A stretch of DNA of 64,000 nt from Nitrospira sp. GTDB taxonomy: Bacteria > Nitrospirota > Nitrospiria > Nitrospirales > Nitrospiraceae. A program made the position numbers and the translations under genes. The stretch covers positions 1 through 64,000 of the forward strand of contig JADLEJ010000004.1 of the NCBI GenBank assembly GCA_020846195.1, written 5' to 3'. Shown here piece after piece: positions 18,375-26,316 of this stretch (positions are counted from its first letter, which is position 1; each line of letters begins with the position of its first letter). Below the pieces are notes generated by a model. That model worked only from the letters and a program-made list of their open reading frames with translations. It did no database searches and was not told the DNA's origin.

Positions 18375-19832
18375 ATGCGAAAAGCCAAGATCGTCTGCAC
18401 CATCGGCCCGGCCAGCAACCAGCTGCCGGTGCTGGACCGGCTCATTGAATCCGGCATGAATGCCGCCCGGTTGAACTTCTCTCACGGAAATTACGATACG
18501 CACGCGGCCGCCATCGCAGCCGTCCGCCAGGCGGCGGAACAACGCCAGACCGCCGTCGCGATTATCCAAGACCTGCAAGGACCTCGCATCCGCGTGGGCG
18601 AGTTACCCGCCGAAGGAATCGATGTGAGCGCCGGCCAATCGGTGCGGCTGCAAACGATGCTGGCGCGATCCGGCGGCCAGCTCGGCGCCCAGGCCGTCGC
18701 CGCGGCGCGCGCCACCATCCCCGAAATTCCCGTCACCTATCCCTATCTTGCCCGCGACCTCAAACCCGGCGCGCGCATCTTGATCAACGACGGGTTGATT
18801 GAGTTGGTGGCCGACCGCATCGTCGGCGGGAGCGTCGAATGCACCGTTGCCATCGGCGGGACAATCACCTCGAACAAGGGCATCAATTTACCAGGCACCG
18901 CGGTCAGCGCCCCGACGCTCACCGATAAAGATCGGGAAGACATCCGGTTCGGCATTGCTCAAGGCGTAGACTATCTGGCGCTCTCCTTCGTCAGAGGACC
19001 GGAAGACATCGTGGCGGCGCGGGAGTTGGTCGCCGCCTGCGGCGGGACGCAACCAATCATCGCCAAGATCGAACGCGCCGAAGCCGTCGCCGCCTTGGAT
19101 GCCATCTTGGAACAGGCGGACGGCGTCATGATTGCGCGGGGCGATCTGGGCGTCGAGCTGAGCCCTGAAGCCGTGCCGCTGTTGCAGAAACGCATTATCA
19201 TGGAAGCCAACCGCCGCGGCCGCCTCGTCATCACCGCCACGCAAATGCTGGAGTCGATGACGCAGTCCCTGCGCCCGACCAGAGCGGAAGCCTCGGATGT
19301 CGCCAATGCCGTGTTCGACGGCACCGACGCGTTGATGCTGTCGGCGGAAACGGCCATCGGCGCGCACCCGGTTGAAACCGTCCGGGTCATGGATCGCATC
19401 GTGTGCGTGGCGGAAGAAGGTCCCGAGCCGGGCGTAAGCCTCATGCATCGCACCGAGTGGGGAGACATGACGTTCCCCGAAGCCGTCTGCACAGCCGCGG
19501 CGTCGGCGGCCAAGGCCATCGCCGCCAGCCTCATCGTCGCCTTCAGCGAGCAGGGAACGACGGCGCGCTTCATCTCGAAGCAGCGACCGGCCGCGCCAAT
19601 CGTCGCCTTCACCCTGTTCGAGCCGGTCAGGAAACGGATGGCCCTCTATTGGGGCGTGCGACCTTACACCATGCCACAGATTGAACAGACAGATGCCCGG
19701 GTGGATGAAGCTGAACGGCGGTTGAAAGCGGAGGGACTGGCTGTACCAGGAGAACGAATTGTGATTCTGTCTGGAACTCGCAGCGGACAACCGGGAGGAA
19801 CAAATCTGATCAAACTGCACGTCGTGGGATAG
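18375..19832 (+). CDS. pyk: Pyruvate kinase
   Basis: The 485-residue enzyme converts phosphoenolpyruvate and ADP to pyruvate and ATP in the cytoplasm. It begins K-A-K-I-V-C-T-I-G-P-A-S, has N-A-A-R-L-N-F-S-H-G with the substrate-binding Arg/Asn, and I-I-A-K-I-E-R with the catalytic Lys. The family signature follows as V-M-I-A-R-G-D-L-G-V-E-L and then T-A-T-Q-M-L-E-S-M. The C-terminal regulatory domain is complete and ends with G-T-N-L-I-K-L. The ATG at 18375 is chosen because GAGGAA lies 6 bp upstream and the protein starts at the conserved strand; an in-frame start at 18243 would add an unrelated stretch. It is divergent from the phosphofructokinase fusion gene across about 118 bp. Confidence 0.95.
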   Translation: MRKAKIVCTIGPASNQLPVLDRLIESGMNAARLNFSHGNYDTHAAAIAAVRQAAEQRQTAVAIIQDLQGPRIRVGELPAEGIDVSAGQSVRLQTMLARSGGQLGAQAVAAARATIPEIPVTYPYLARDLKPGARILINDGLIELVADRIVGGSVECTVAIGGTITSNKGINLPGTAVSAPTLTDKDREDIRFGIAQGVDYLALSFVRGPEDIVAARELVAACGGTQPIIAKIERAEAVAALDAILEQADGVMIARGDLGVELSPEAVPLLQKRIIMEANRRGRLVITATQMLESMTQSLRPTRAEASDVANAVFDGTDALMLSAETAIGAHPVETVRVMDRIVCVAEEGPEPGVSLMHRTEWGDMTFPEAVCTAAASAAKAIAASLIVAFSEQGTTARFISKQRPAAPIVAFTLFEPVRKRMALYWGVRPYTMPQIEQTDARVDEAERRLKAEGLAVPGERIVILSGTRSGQPGGTNLIKLHVVG

Positions 19833-19856
19833 CTGGCGTGCCGCGGCGGAATCGCG

Positions 19857-20219
19857 TTACGGGGACAACGGCCCGACCGACAACCCGGCAATCGCGACAA
19901 TGCCGCCCACACAGCAGAGCACGAATCCAGCAGCGCCCGCCACGAACCAGGGACGGACCGGCGCAAACTCCACCGGCGTAAGCCGGTCATGCAACTCAAC
20001 CGGCCTCCGCCACCACCAGGAGGGCAGCGGCATCCGCCGTTTCAAGGCGCGATACAAGACGACGTGATACCACAACCCCGCCGGAATCCCGAGCAGCAAA
20101 CCGCCAGCCAGAACCCACAATCCGAATTCGATCATGAGCAATGGCGTGATCGCCTTCGCGATGAAACCCAACCCTGCCACCCCAGCCAGGCTGATCAGCA
20201 CCAGCAAGAACTCATGCAT
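19857..20219 (-). CDS. Small membrane protein of unknown function
   Basis: The 120-residue protein has three hydrophobic segments at about 4-24, 28-55 and 92-115, separated by a basic, Trp-rich loop containing W-W-W-R-R-P. I do not recognise the family. It is convergent with pyruvate kinase, with 24 bp between the stops, and lies downstream of an exported protein gene in the same direction. No strong ribosome-binding site decides the start. Confidence 0.55.
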   Translation of the reverse strand: MHEFLLVLISLAGVAGLGFIAKAITPLLMIEFGLWVLAGGLLLGIPAGLWYHVVLYRALKRRMPLPSWWWRRPVELHDRLTPVEFAPVRPWFVAGAAGFVLCCVGGIVAIAGLSVGPLSP

Positions 20220-20246
20220 GGAGAGGATTGTACCCGTTCATTCTCC

Positions 20247-20708
20247 CTATTTCCCAACGCACTGCCAGGTCTTGCCGACCAGCGCCAGTGCCGGACGCAG
20301 GATGCCGCTGATTTCCATAAAGGACCCCGTGGAGGTCAGATCGTCCGTGAGAAACGCCGAAACGCGCATCCACGAGACGGCCTGCTTGATGGAACAGCCC
20401 GACGCCTTTGTGGTGCATAAGGCATCGCAAATAATGATGCTCGTCTCCGCGCAGTTGTACGTCTTCACGATATAGTTCTTCCAGACATGCGGCGCCCGCT
20501 TCGGATTCCAGGTCTCGAAGACAGGCTTCCACGTCACATTGTAGGAAAAGGTCGTCGACGAATCGCAGATCGGCGTATCGGCCGCCAATTGCGTCACATG
20601 CCAGGGCTTAGTCGGTGGAGAGACTTTGATCGCAGCCGGCGCCGGCGAAACGACACCGGCAAGAATGCTCGCCATCAATACAGCACCGATCACGATTGCG
20701 TTTCTCAT
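20247..20708 (-). CDS. Exported cysteine-containing protein of unknown function
   Basis: The product is 153 residues. An N-terminal signal peptide (M-R-N-A-I-V-I-G-A-V-L-M-A-S, ending near A-P-A-A) precedes a mature part with six Cys residues, including C-D-A-L-C and A-S-G-C, which could form disulfides in the periplasm. The start at 20708 is supported by GGAGGG 4-5 bp upstream and by the signal peptide; a longer frame to 20816 overlaps the hydroxylase gene and is less likely. No domain is recognised. The preceding gene on this strand is the sterol-desaturase-type hydroxylase, 70 bp away. Confidence 0.6.
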   Translation of the reverse strand: MRNAIVIGAVLMASILAGVVSPAPAAIKVSPPTKPWHVTQLAADTPICDSSTTFSYNVTWKPVFETWNPKRAPHVWKNYIVKTYNCAETSIIICDALCTTKASGCSIKQAVSWMRVSAFLTDDLTSTGSFMEISGILRPALALVGKTWQCVGK

Positions 20709-20778
20709 GCGGCCCTCCAGATGAAGCGCCGCCATGCTACTCCGATTGGCTTCACTGCGCCAGTGTTGGACCGTACGG

Positions 20779-21594
20779 CTACATCCGTCCAACGTAGCGA
20801 CCCAGCGACGAGACAAACGGGAAGCGCAGCATCATGAAGAGATTCAGGCACACCGGCGGGCCCAGATGCTCAAGCCCGATTCTCATCCCAAGCTGCCCTA
20901 AGGCCGGCTCCGCGCAGTAGGTTCCGAACAGCCGGTCCCACCAGGGCACATTGAAGCCATAGTTGCTGTTCGTCTCGCACACCGCCGCCGAGTGATGGAT
21001 GCGGTGCATATCCGGCGTGACGATGACAGAGCGCAGGACTCGATCCAGCCACAGCGGCATGCGCACGTTGCTGTGATTGAACAACGCCGTCGCGTTCAAG
21101 ATAATTTCAAAGACGACGACCGCTAGCGGCGCCACGCCCAGTACCAACACCGCGAGGGCTTTCACGCCGACCGAGATCACAATCTCGACCGGATGGAATC
21201 GGACGCCGCTGGTGACGTCTAAATCCAAGTCCGAGTGATGCATCATATGAAAGCGCCAGAGCAGCGGCACAAAGTGAAAGACTTGATGCTGCCAATAGAT
21301 GATGAAATCCAGCAGCACGATCGCGGCGCCCGCTTCAAGCCAAGCCGGTCCTTCCACGAGGTTCAGAAGCCCCCACCCGCGCTCTTGCGCCAACACCGCG
21401 ACCGCCACGACCCCGCCCATGAAGAACACCCGAGCAATCGCCGTATTCAGGACCACAATCGTCAGATTTCCACCCCACCGGCAGAGCTTCGACGCCGTGA
21501 GCGCCCGTCGCGGAGCAATCAGTTCCCATGTGGCCATGATCGTCAGAACCGCGAGATAGGAGCCGATACGAATGACATCTTGCGTAGCCATCAC
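20779..21594 (-). CDS. Sterol desaturase / fatty acid hydroxylase family protein
   Basis: This 271-residue integral membrane di-iron enzyme has the expected histidine boxes: H-Q-V-F-H at about 103-107, H-M-M-H-H at about 116-120 and H-R-I-H-H at about 197-201. An earlier D-F-I-I-Y-W precedes the first box, and the N-terminus has several membrane helices. Members insert oxygen into lipid substrates such as sterols, carotenoids or fatty acids; which one here cannot be deduced. ATG 21594 and the adjacent ATG 21591 are both possible, with AGGAGG just upstream. The glyoxalase-fold gene lies 76 bp upstream in the same direction. Confidence 0.88.
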   Translation of the reverse strand: MMATQDVIRIGSYLAVLTIMATWELIAPRRALTASKLCRWGGNLTIVVLNTAIARVFFMGGVVAVAVLAQERGWGLLNLVEGPAWLEAGAAIVLLDFIIYWQHQVFHFVPLLWRFHMMHHSDLDLDVTSGVRFHPVEIVISVGVKALAVLVLGVAPLAVVVFEIILNATALFNHSNVRMPLWLDRVLRSVIVTPDMHRIHHSAAVCETNSNYGFNVPWWDRLFGTYCAEPALGQLGMRIGLEHLGPPVCLNLFMMLRFPFVSSLGRYVGRM

Positions 21595-21670
21595 AGCACC
21601 TCCTCCTCGCTAAGAGACGGAAAGAGACCGATGGATTCAACCCAACATGGAATCAGGCCGTTCTCCACAA

Positions 21671-22054
21671 CTATTTCTGAGTGCTGATAGCGTCGGTGAA
21701 CGTCAAGCGATTGCCGAACGGATCGCATACTGACAGGTCCCTGCTCCCCCAAGGGGTCGTCTCTATGCCAGGCCTGGCATACGGATAGGTCTTCTCGGAA
21801 AGTTGCCGGTGAAACGCCTCCAGCTCGTTCGTTTCAATGCGCAGGGCTGCGCCGGGACAGCCATCGCCGTGATGTTCGGACAAGTGAAGCACACACCCAT
21901 CCTTCGAGACTTGCATATACAGCGGCAGACCTTCCTCAAACCGATGCTCCCAATCCAGCACGAACCCAAGACAGCCGATGTAAAACTCCTTGGCTTTGCG
22001 CTCATCGAACATTCGAAGAATCGGCGTCGTGTTCCCGAAACTCATATGTTCCAT
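21671..22054 (-). CDS. Glyoxalase-superfamily (bleomycin-resistance type) protein
   Basis: The 127-residue protein has one vicinal-oxygen-chelate fold made of two beta-alpha-beta units. Typical stretches are T-P-I-L-R-M-F-D at the start, A-K-E-F-Y-I-G-C-L-G-F near 20-30, L-H-L-S-E-H-H-G-D in the middle and D-P-F-G-N-R-L-T-F at the end. This pattern is close to the glyoxalase superfamily proteins annotated as bleomycin-resistance-like. A metal-dependent catalytic function is not shown. It lies 83 bp downstream of a low-GC orphan gene, but the base composition here already matches the rest of the genome. Confidence 0.78.
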   Translation of the reverse strand: MEHMSFGNTTPILRMFDERKAKEFYIGCLGFVLDWEHRFEEGLPLYMQVSKDGCVLHLSEHHGDGCPGAALRIETNELEAFHRQLSEKTYPYARPGIETTPWGSRDLSVCDPFGNRLTFTDAISTQK

Positions 22055-22137
22055 GACCCCTCATCTATCAGAAAGTTTAAGGCGCACAATGGTTACTCCC
22101 GGATGACTCGCTAATAAGAGAGCTTAGGATATCTCCT

Positions 22138-22872
22138 TTAGCTTTCCAGGTCAGTCGCTGAAACTGGTTCACCATTAGAAAGTTTTCGCTCTAGAAGCAG
22201 CCGTTCACTTGACGAGCCCATAATTGCGATATCAGATAGATCTCCAAGCCGTAATGACAACGGGCATCCCGTTCCAGGAGACACCACGACTCGAAACTCT
22301 TGATGACCCGCACTTTGAGAGAACTTTCTAAACAACCCCATTGGCCCTGAATAGGTACACCGATCTACATAATCAATTCTTCCCCACCGTAATTCTAACC
22401 CTTCATTGACAGCTGCCCTTTCAAGTCTTTTGAAAAATTCAGTCGTATCAATAAACAGGACGAACGAATCACCAAATCCAAGGTCGCTTAATCGAAATGG
22501 CACTCCATAGTCGCAGCTCCACTTTGAATGAAGACTATAAATATTAACCGACTTGTTAGTCTTTGACGGGAACAGAATCGGCCCAATTATGTTTCCAAGA
22601 GTGAGCCAATCTCCTTGGTCCTCCATTTTTAAAATCATGCCATCTCCGTTCTTGCAGTAGCCCACGCCTTCTTCTGGATCAGAACGTGGTGAACTATCCT
22701 CAAGTACAGAAAAGTATCCAGCTGTATTCATAAATATATGGCCTTCGTGAAGCAATTCAGCCATATGGTCTTTCCGTCCAAGCTTGAAAAGGGCAATCAG
22801 GAAATCTTGTTTCATTACATAACTCTCCCAATCACAAGTACTTAGCTCGGCTTGAACATTGTATTCCGGCAA
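22138..22872 (-). CDS. Low-GC orphan protein of unknown function
   Basis: A complete frame of 244 codons is visible, but from here to about 22900 the base composition is distinctly more AT-rich (roughly mid-40s % GC by eye) than flanking genes near 60%, and codon choice differs. The protein is soluble, with no signal peptide. Its N-terminal L-F-K-L-G-R-K-D-H-M, then H-E-G-H-I-F-M-N-T-A-G-Y-F recalls a family of uncharacterised proteins starting with a K-F-G...H...G-x-I motif, seen scattered in variable genomic regions, but I cannot name it. The ATG at 22872 or an internal ATG at 22815 may be the true start. The composition suggests acquisition by transfer. Confidence 0.6.
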   Translation of the reverse strand: MPEYNVQAELSTCDWESYVMKQDFLIALFKLGRKDHMAELLHEGHIFMNTAGYFSVLEDSSPRSDPEEGVGYCKNGDGMILKMEDQGDWLTLGNIIGPILFPSKTNKSVNIYSLHSKWSCDYGVPFRLSDLGFGDSFVLFIDTTEFFKRLERAAVNEGLELRWGRIDYVDRCTYSGPMGLFRKFSQSAGHQEFRVVVSPGTGCPLSLRLGDLSDIAIMGSSSERLLLERKLSNGEPVSATDLES

Positions 22873-23049
22873 AATCTAGAACGCTGTCATAGAATGGTTT
22901 GCGCTAAAACCGCAAACAACCGCTCAACTCTGACTCAAACACACAGGACGGATTAACGGGAACTTCCTGACTTCCCCGTCCCGAGAAATGAGCGGCCGCC
23001 CCTCAGACATTCAGAATATTCCCGCTTAGCGTTCCGCCGATGGCAACTT

Positions 23050-24711
23050 CTAGCCTCCGATAAAATATCGCCGTTTGATATCGCGCTCAGAATTCTTTTT
23101 GAAATGCCCCGGCACCCATTTCCGCCAGTCCTCGAACAAATCTTGCGGTTTCCACGTCGCGAACGCCGCCGAACCGGCCTGTTCGATGTGCCGTTTCACC
23201 GACTCACGAAACCGATGGTGGGCGAACACACGCATGAATTCACCGAAGTAGATATCCGCGACGCGTGAGTCGCCGCGAATGAGCACCATGTTTTCATCGT
23301 TGGTCGTGACGCTGGCTTCGCTGAAATTTGCCGATCCGGTGAGGGTGACCGGCTTCTTGCCCAGCGGGTCGATGAGCATGAACTTCGTGTGCACCCAGTT
23401 CACATTGACGCCGATCCCTGATCCCTCTCGATGCCAGCCATCGACCCAATCCACAAACACGTTGCTGCCGACCGCCATGCCGATATTCGCGCGGCGGCGA
23501 ATGCGCTCGATATCGGCAATCGCGGCGGCGCGCGATGCCGCGTTGCCGCCATTGACGTACTTGTCCAGCAAAGCGAAGCGCAGCACCCCATCGTCCCGGT
23601 CGAACACGGGGCGGAAATCCGCGACGATGCCGAAGGGAAATGTCATGAAGAGCGGCTGGGGCTCGCTGGCCAGACCGATCCACCAATCGAACACCCCGCG
23701 CCCGCGGCGCGGAGAAAAGATCGGCGTCAGTGCGTCGGTATCGCTGGACGGAGGCAAGACGTTCTCCGCCCCAGCCCAATCCTTCAGATCCGCAGATGCG
23801 GGATCGCCGTGAAGCTCCATCCAGTACTCGAGAAATCGGGCGGCCAGGGCCTTATCGTGAATCGCATGTCCGACATTGAGCTGGCCATACAGCGCATTCC
23901 GGCTGATGTTGGTCGAACCGGTCCAGACGGACACCGGCTTGCCGTTCTTGCTCAGCACGATAAATTTGTTGTGCATCAGCTTGGCGTTCGCGCGCGGGAT
24001 GCACAGCGATGCGATTTGGGCCTGCGCGATTTCTTTGTCGTTGGCCAAGCCGGTCTCGTCGCCTTTGCCATGGTAGATGATCTGGATGTCGGCGCCGGAG
24101 GCGTGGGCCGCTTTGAATGCCGCCAGCACGTCCGGCCACTTCAGTTCATAGATCGCGGCGTGCAGCCGATAGCCCCGGCCTTTCGCCTTCCCGATGAACC
24201 CAAGCAGCGCAGGCAGCAGGTCGCGCGTGAGCCACGTATAGGCGGGGGCGCCGGCTTCATCGAGCGTCATTCCGGGAAAGCGCTTGGCAAACGCCTGCGA
24301 GGCGATCGCGCCGCGGTTAAAATGCACGTCGTGCTTGGCGCCGGTGAGCGGTTCGGTTGCGATGGTGACGCTGGTCGCGGGCTTTTCGACCAATGCGCCC
24401 GGGCTGCCGCACATCGGAATCACCCGGTACTTGTATCTGTACCCGGGCTTCGCCGAGTAGTCCGCCCACTGGAAGGCCTGAAAGGGATGCTCGCGGCTGC
24501 TGGCATCTTCGACCCCGGTGGAATGGCGAATGCGAGCAAACGTCTTGTTGCCGCGCAACCAGACCGTTTCATTCTCGGTGAAATCCGTGCGCTGGATCGC
24601 GAACCCCATCAGCCCCATCGCATCCGATTCCTTCATATCGAAGGCAAGAAACACAACATGCGTCCCGCTGACCGCCCTGACCTTGACGTAACCCGATGCC
24701 GTTCGACGCAT
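23050..24711 (-). CDS. Phospholipase D-like protein with two HKD motifs
   Basis: The protein is 553 residues. The N-terminal ~130 residues resemble a fibronectin-type beta domain (V-K-V-R-A-V-S-G-T, then Y-R-Y-K-Y-R-V-I-P). Two phospholipase D half-sites follow: H-N-K-F-I-V-L-S at about 247-254 with G-S-T-N-I-S, and H-T-K-F-M-L-I-D at about 441-448 with G-S-A-N-F-S. In the first the usual Asp of H-x-K-x4-D is Ser, so one half-site is imperfect. The family transfers phosphatidyl or cleaves phosphodiesters in lipids or nucleic acids. There is no clear signal peptide. ATG 24711 is chosen because GAGGAGG lies about 5 bp upstream; the frame extends to 24735. Confidence 0.8.
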   Translation of the reverse strand: MRRTASGYVKVRAVSGTHVVFLAFDMKESDAMGLMGFAIQRTDFTENETVWLRGNKTFARIRHSTGVEDASSREHPFQAFQWADYSAKPGYRYKYRVIPMCGSPGALVEKPATSVTIATEPLTGAKHDVHFNRGAIASQAFAKRFPGMTLDEAGAPAYTWLTRDLLPALLGFIGKAKGRGYRLHAAIYELKWPDVLAAFKAAHASGADIQIIYHGKGDETGLANDKEIAQAQIASLCIPRANAKLMHNKFIVLSKNGKPVSVWTGSTNISRNALYGQLNVGHAIHDKALAARFLEYWMELHGDPASADLKDWAGAENVLPPSSDTDALTPIFSPRRGRGVFDWWIGLASEPQPLFMTFPFGIVADFRPVFDRDDGVLRFALLDKYVNGGNAASRAAAIADIERIRRRANIGMAVGSNVFVDWVDGWHREGSGIGVNVNWVHTKFMLIDPLGKKPVTLTGSANFSEASVTTNDENMVLIRGDSRVADIYFGEFMRVFAHHRFRESVKRHIEQAGSAAFATWKPQDLFEDWRKWVPGHFKKNSERDIKRRYFIGG

Positions 24712-24750
24712 AGCTTCCTCCTCGATGCGGCACAAGCCGCGCGGCGTTCT

Positions 24751-25203
24751 CTATGTCGTTCGCCTGACGACAGCAGAGTCGGCCTGCTCCAATTGCGCCT
24801 TGAGCGCCTGCAATTGCCCCCGCACCATGTCGATATCGAGGCCCAACCAGATGCAGGCGATGTCGAGGGAATTAAAAATGATGCCCCTCACTCCGTACCC
24901 TTCTACCTCTCGTATAAGGATCAGCGCCCGGTCGTAGGTCTCTCGATTGACTAATAACGCCTTCCTGCCGATCTTGAGCCGGCCGATTATTTGGCCATAG
25001 AGACTAACGAGATCTTTCACCTGCTCAGCAGTCGTCCCGAAGTGCGCGCGCTCGGCATCGACCAGCACCGAGGCACCAGCCTGAATCGACGGGTCGCTCA
25101 AATGCCGCCGCTCATGCGCCAACAGCTCAGCGTGAGTCACCTGACCTGTCCAGAACTCCACCACCACATTACCGTCCTGCAATACAGCATAGGCATTGGG
25201 CAT
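24751..25203 (-). CDS. Conserved-looking protein of unknown function
   Basis: A soluble 150-residue protein starts M-P-N-A-Y-A-V-L-Q-D-G, preceded by AGGGGGA at a 5-bp gap, which favours ATG 25203 over the upstream ATG. The pattern of a beta strand, a helix with H-A-E-L-L-A-H-E-R-R, then S-V-L-V-D-A-E-R and a later K-A-L-L-V-N-R-E resembles a STAS-like or SpoIIAA-like alpha/beta fold, but I cannot assign it with confidence. The C-terminus carries a coiled-coil-prone stretch (Q-L-Q-A-L-K-A-Q-L-E-Q). It lies 39 bp upstream of the phospholipase D-like gene and may share its transcript. Confidence 0.55.
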   Translation of the reverse strand: MPNAYAVLQDGNVVVEFWTGQVTHAELLAHERRHLSDPSIQAGASVLVDAERAHFGTTAEQVKDLVSLYGQIIGRLKIGRKALLVNRETYDRALILIREVEGYGVRGIIFNSLDIACIWLGLDIDMVRGQLQALKAQLEQADSAVVRRTT

Positions 25204-25440
25204 GGGCGTCCCCCTTTTTTGCAAACAGGCGCCGCACCGACCTCGAATTTAGCGGAACCCTAGCAATGCGGGTCCGGCCTGTCAATTCCTCCATTTCACA
25301 GCAGCCCAACCTGCCCGCTCCAGGCAACGCCGTCTCAATTCCATCGCATGCCGCTGGATTCCATCCCCCTCTGAAAGGATTTTCCTCCTAACGCCATAAC
25401 GTAGACAGGACAGCACATTTCCCTACTCGCGAGGCACCAG

Positions 25441-26316
25441 ATGAAACTAGACCGACTCAGAAACTCAGGCTCGTCCCTCGATCCCCGCCTGTACCAAATC
25501 GCGAGCCTCTCCGCCATCCTCCTGTACGGCCTCCTCTGTCTCCACTTCGACGTCTCCGCCGCCCAGGTCGCCGTCACCATCGGCGCGGCGCTGCTCGCGC
25601 AATATGCCGGCGCGCGCCATGCAGGCCTCCCGGCGTTCGACCCCAAAAGCCCGCTGATCTCCTCCCTTTCCCTCTGCCTGCTGCTCCGCACCGATCATCT
25701 CGCGGTTGCCGCGCTGGCCGCCGCCATCGCCATCGGCAGTAAGTTCGCCATCCGCTGGAAGGACAAACATCTCTTCAATCCGACGAATCTCGCGCTGGCC
25801 GTCATGATCGGAAGCGGGCTCGGCTGGATCTCGCCGGGACAGTGGGGGCAAGCCGCCTGGTTCGGCTTTCTGGTCGCCGGCCTTGGCAGTCTGGTCGTGA
25901 CGCGCGCCGCGCGCACCGATGTCACCCTCGCCTTTCTTTTTTGCTATGCCGGCCTATTGTTCACGCGGGCGCTCTGGCTCGGCGACCCGCTGGCGATCCC
26001 GCTGCATCAGCTCGAAAGCGGCGCGCTGCTCATCTTTGCCTTCTTCATGATCTCCGATCCAAAAACGACACCCGATTCCAGAACCGGGCGGATCGTCTAC
26101 GCCCTGCTGGCCACACTCGTCGCGCTCTATGTGCAATTCGATTTATTCAAACCCAACGGCCCTCTCTGGGGATTGATCGCCTGCGCGCCATTCGTCCCTT
26201 TGCTGGATCGCCTGTTTCCCGCTGTCCGCTACGACTGGTCCAGGCCGACAACCGGGCAGCCGTCTGTGCCTGTGCCTCTCGCCCTGTCGCTTCACCCACA
26301 AAGGAGGTTTTCATGA
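25441..26316 (+). CDS. Orphan RnfD/NqrB-like membrane protein
   Basis: The 291-residue polytopic protein has eight to ten hydrophobic segments and the pattern F-N-P-T-N-L-A-L-A-V at about 120-129, with later I-S-D-P-K-T-T-P-D. These features match the NQR2/RnfD family, the membrane subunit of ion-pumping ferredoxin or quinone oxidoreductases. The S/T-rich covalent-FMN motif of RnfD is not obvious, and no other rnf or nqr gene is nearby, so a redox-pump role is unproven. The stop overlaps the next start as ATGA, coupling it to a DUF2330 protein. The ATG follows GAGGC by about 5 bp. Confidence 0.75.
   Translation: MKLDRLRNSGSSLDPRLYQIASLSAILLYGLLCLHFDVSAAQVAVTIGAALLAQYAGARHAGLPAFDPKSPLISSLSLCLLLRTDHLAVAALAAAIAIGSKFAIRWKDKHLFNPTNLALAVMIGSGLGWISPGQWGQAAWFGFLVAGLGSLVVTRAARTDVTLAFLFCYAGLLFTRALWLGDPLAIPLHQLESGALLIFAFFMISDPKTTPDSRTGRIVYALLATLVALYVQFDLFKPNGPLWGLIACAPFVPLLDRLFPAVRYDWSRPTTGQPSVPVPLALSLHPQRRFS

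Noticed and set aside
23431..24954. A 507-codon open frame on the plus strand opposite the phospholipase D-like gene.
   Set aside because: The opposite strand has both HKD-type motifs and a good ribosome-binding site; the plus frame reads as low-information His/Arg-rich sequence.
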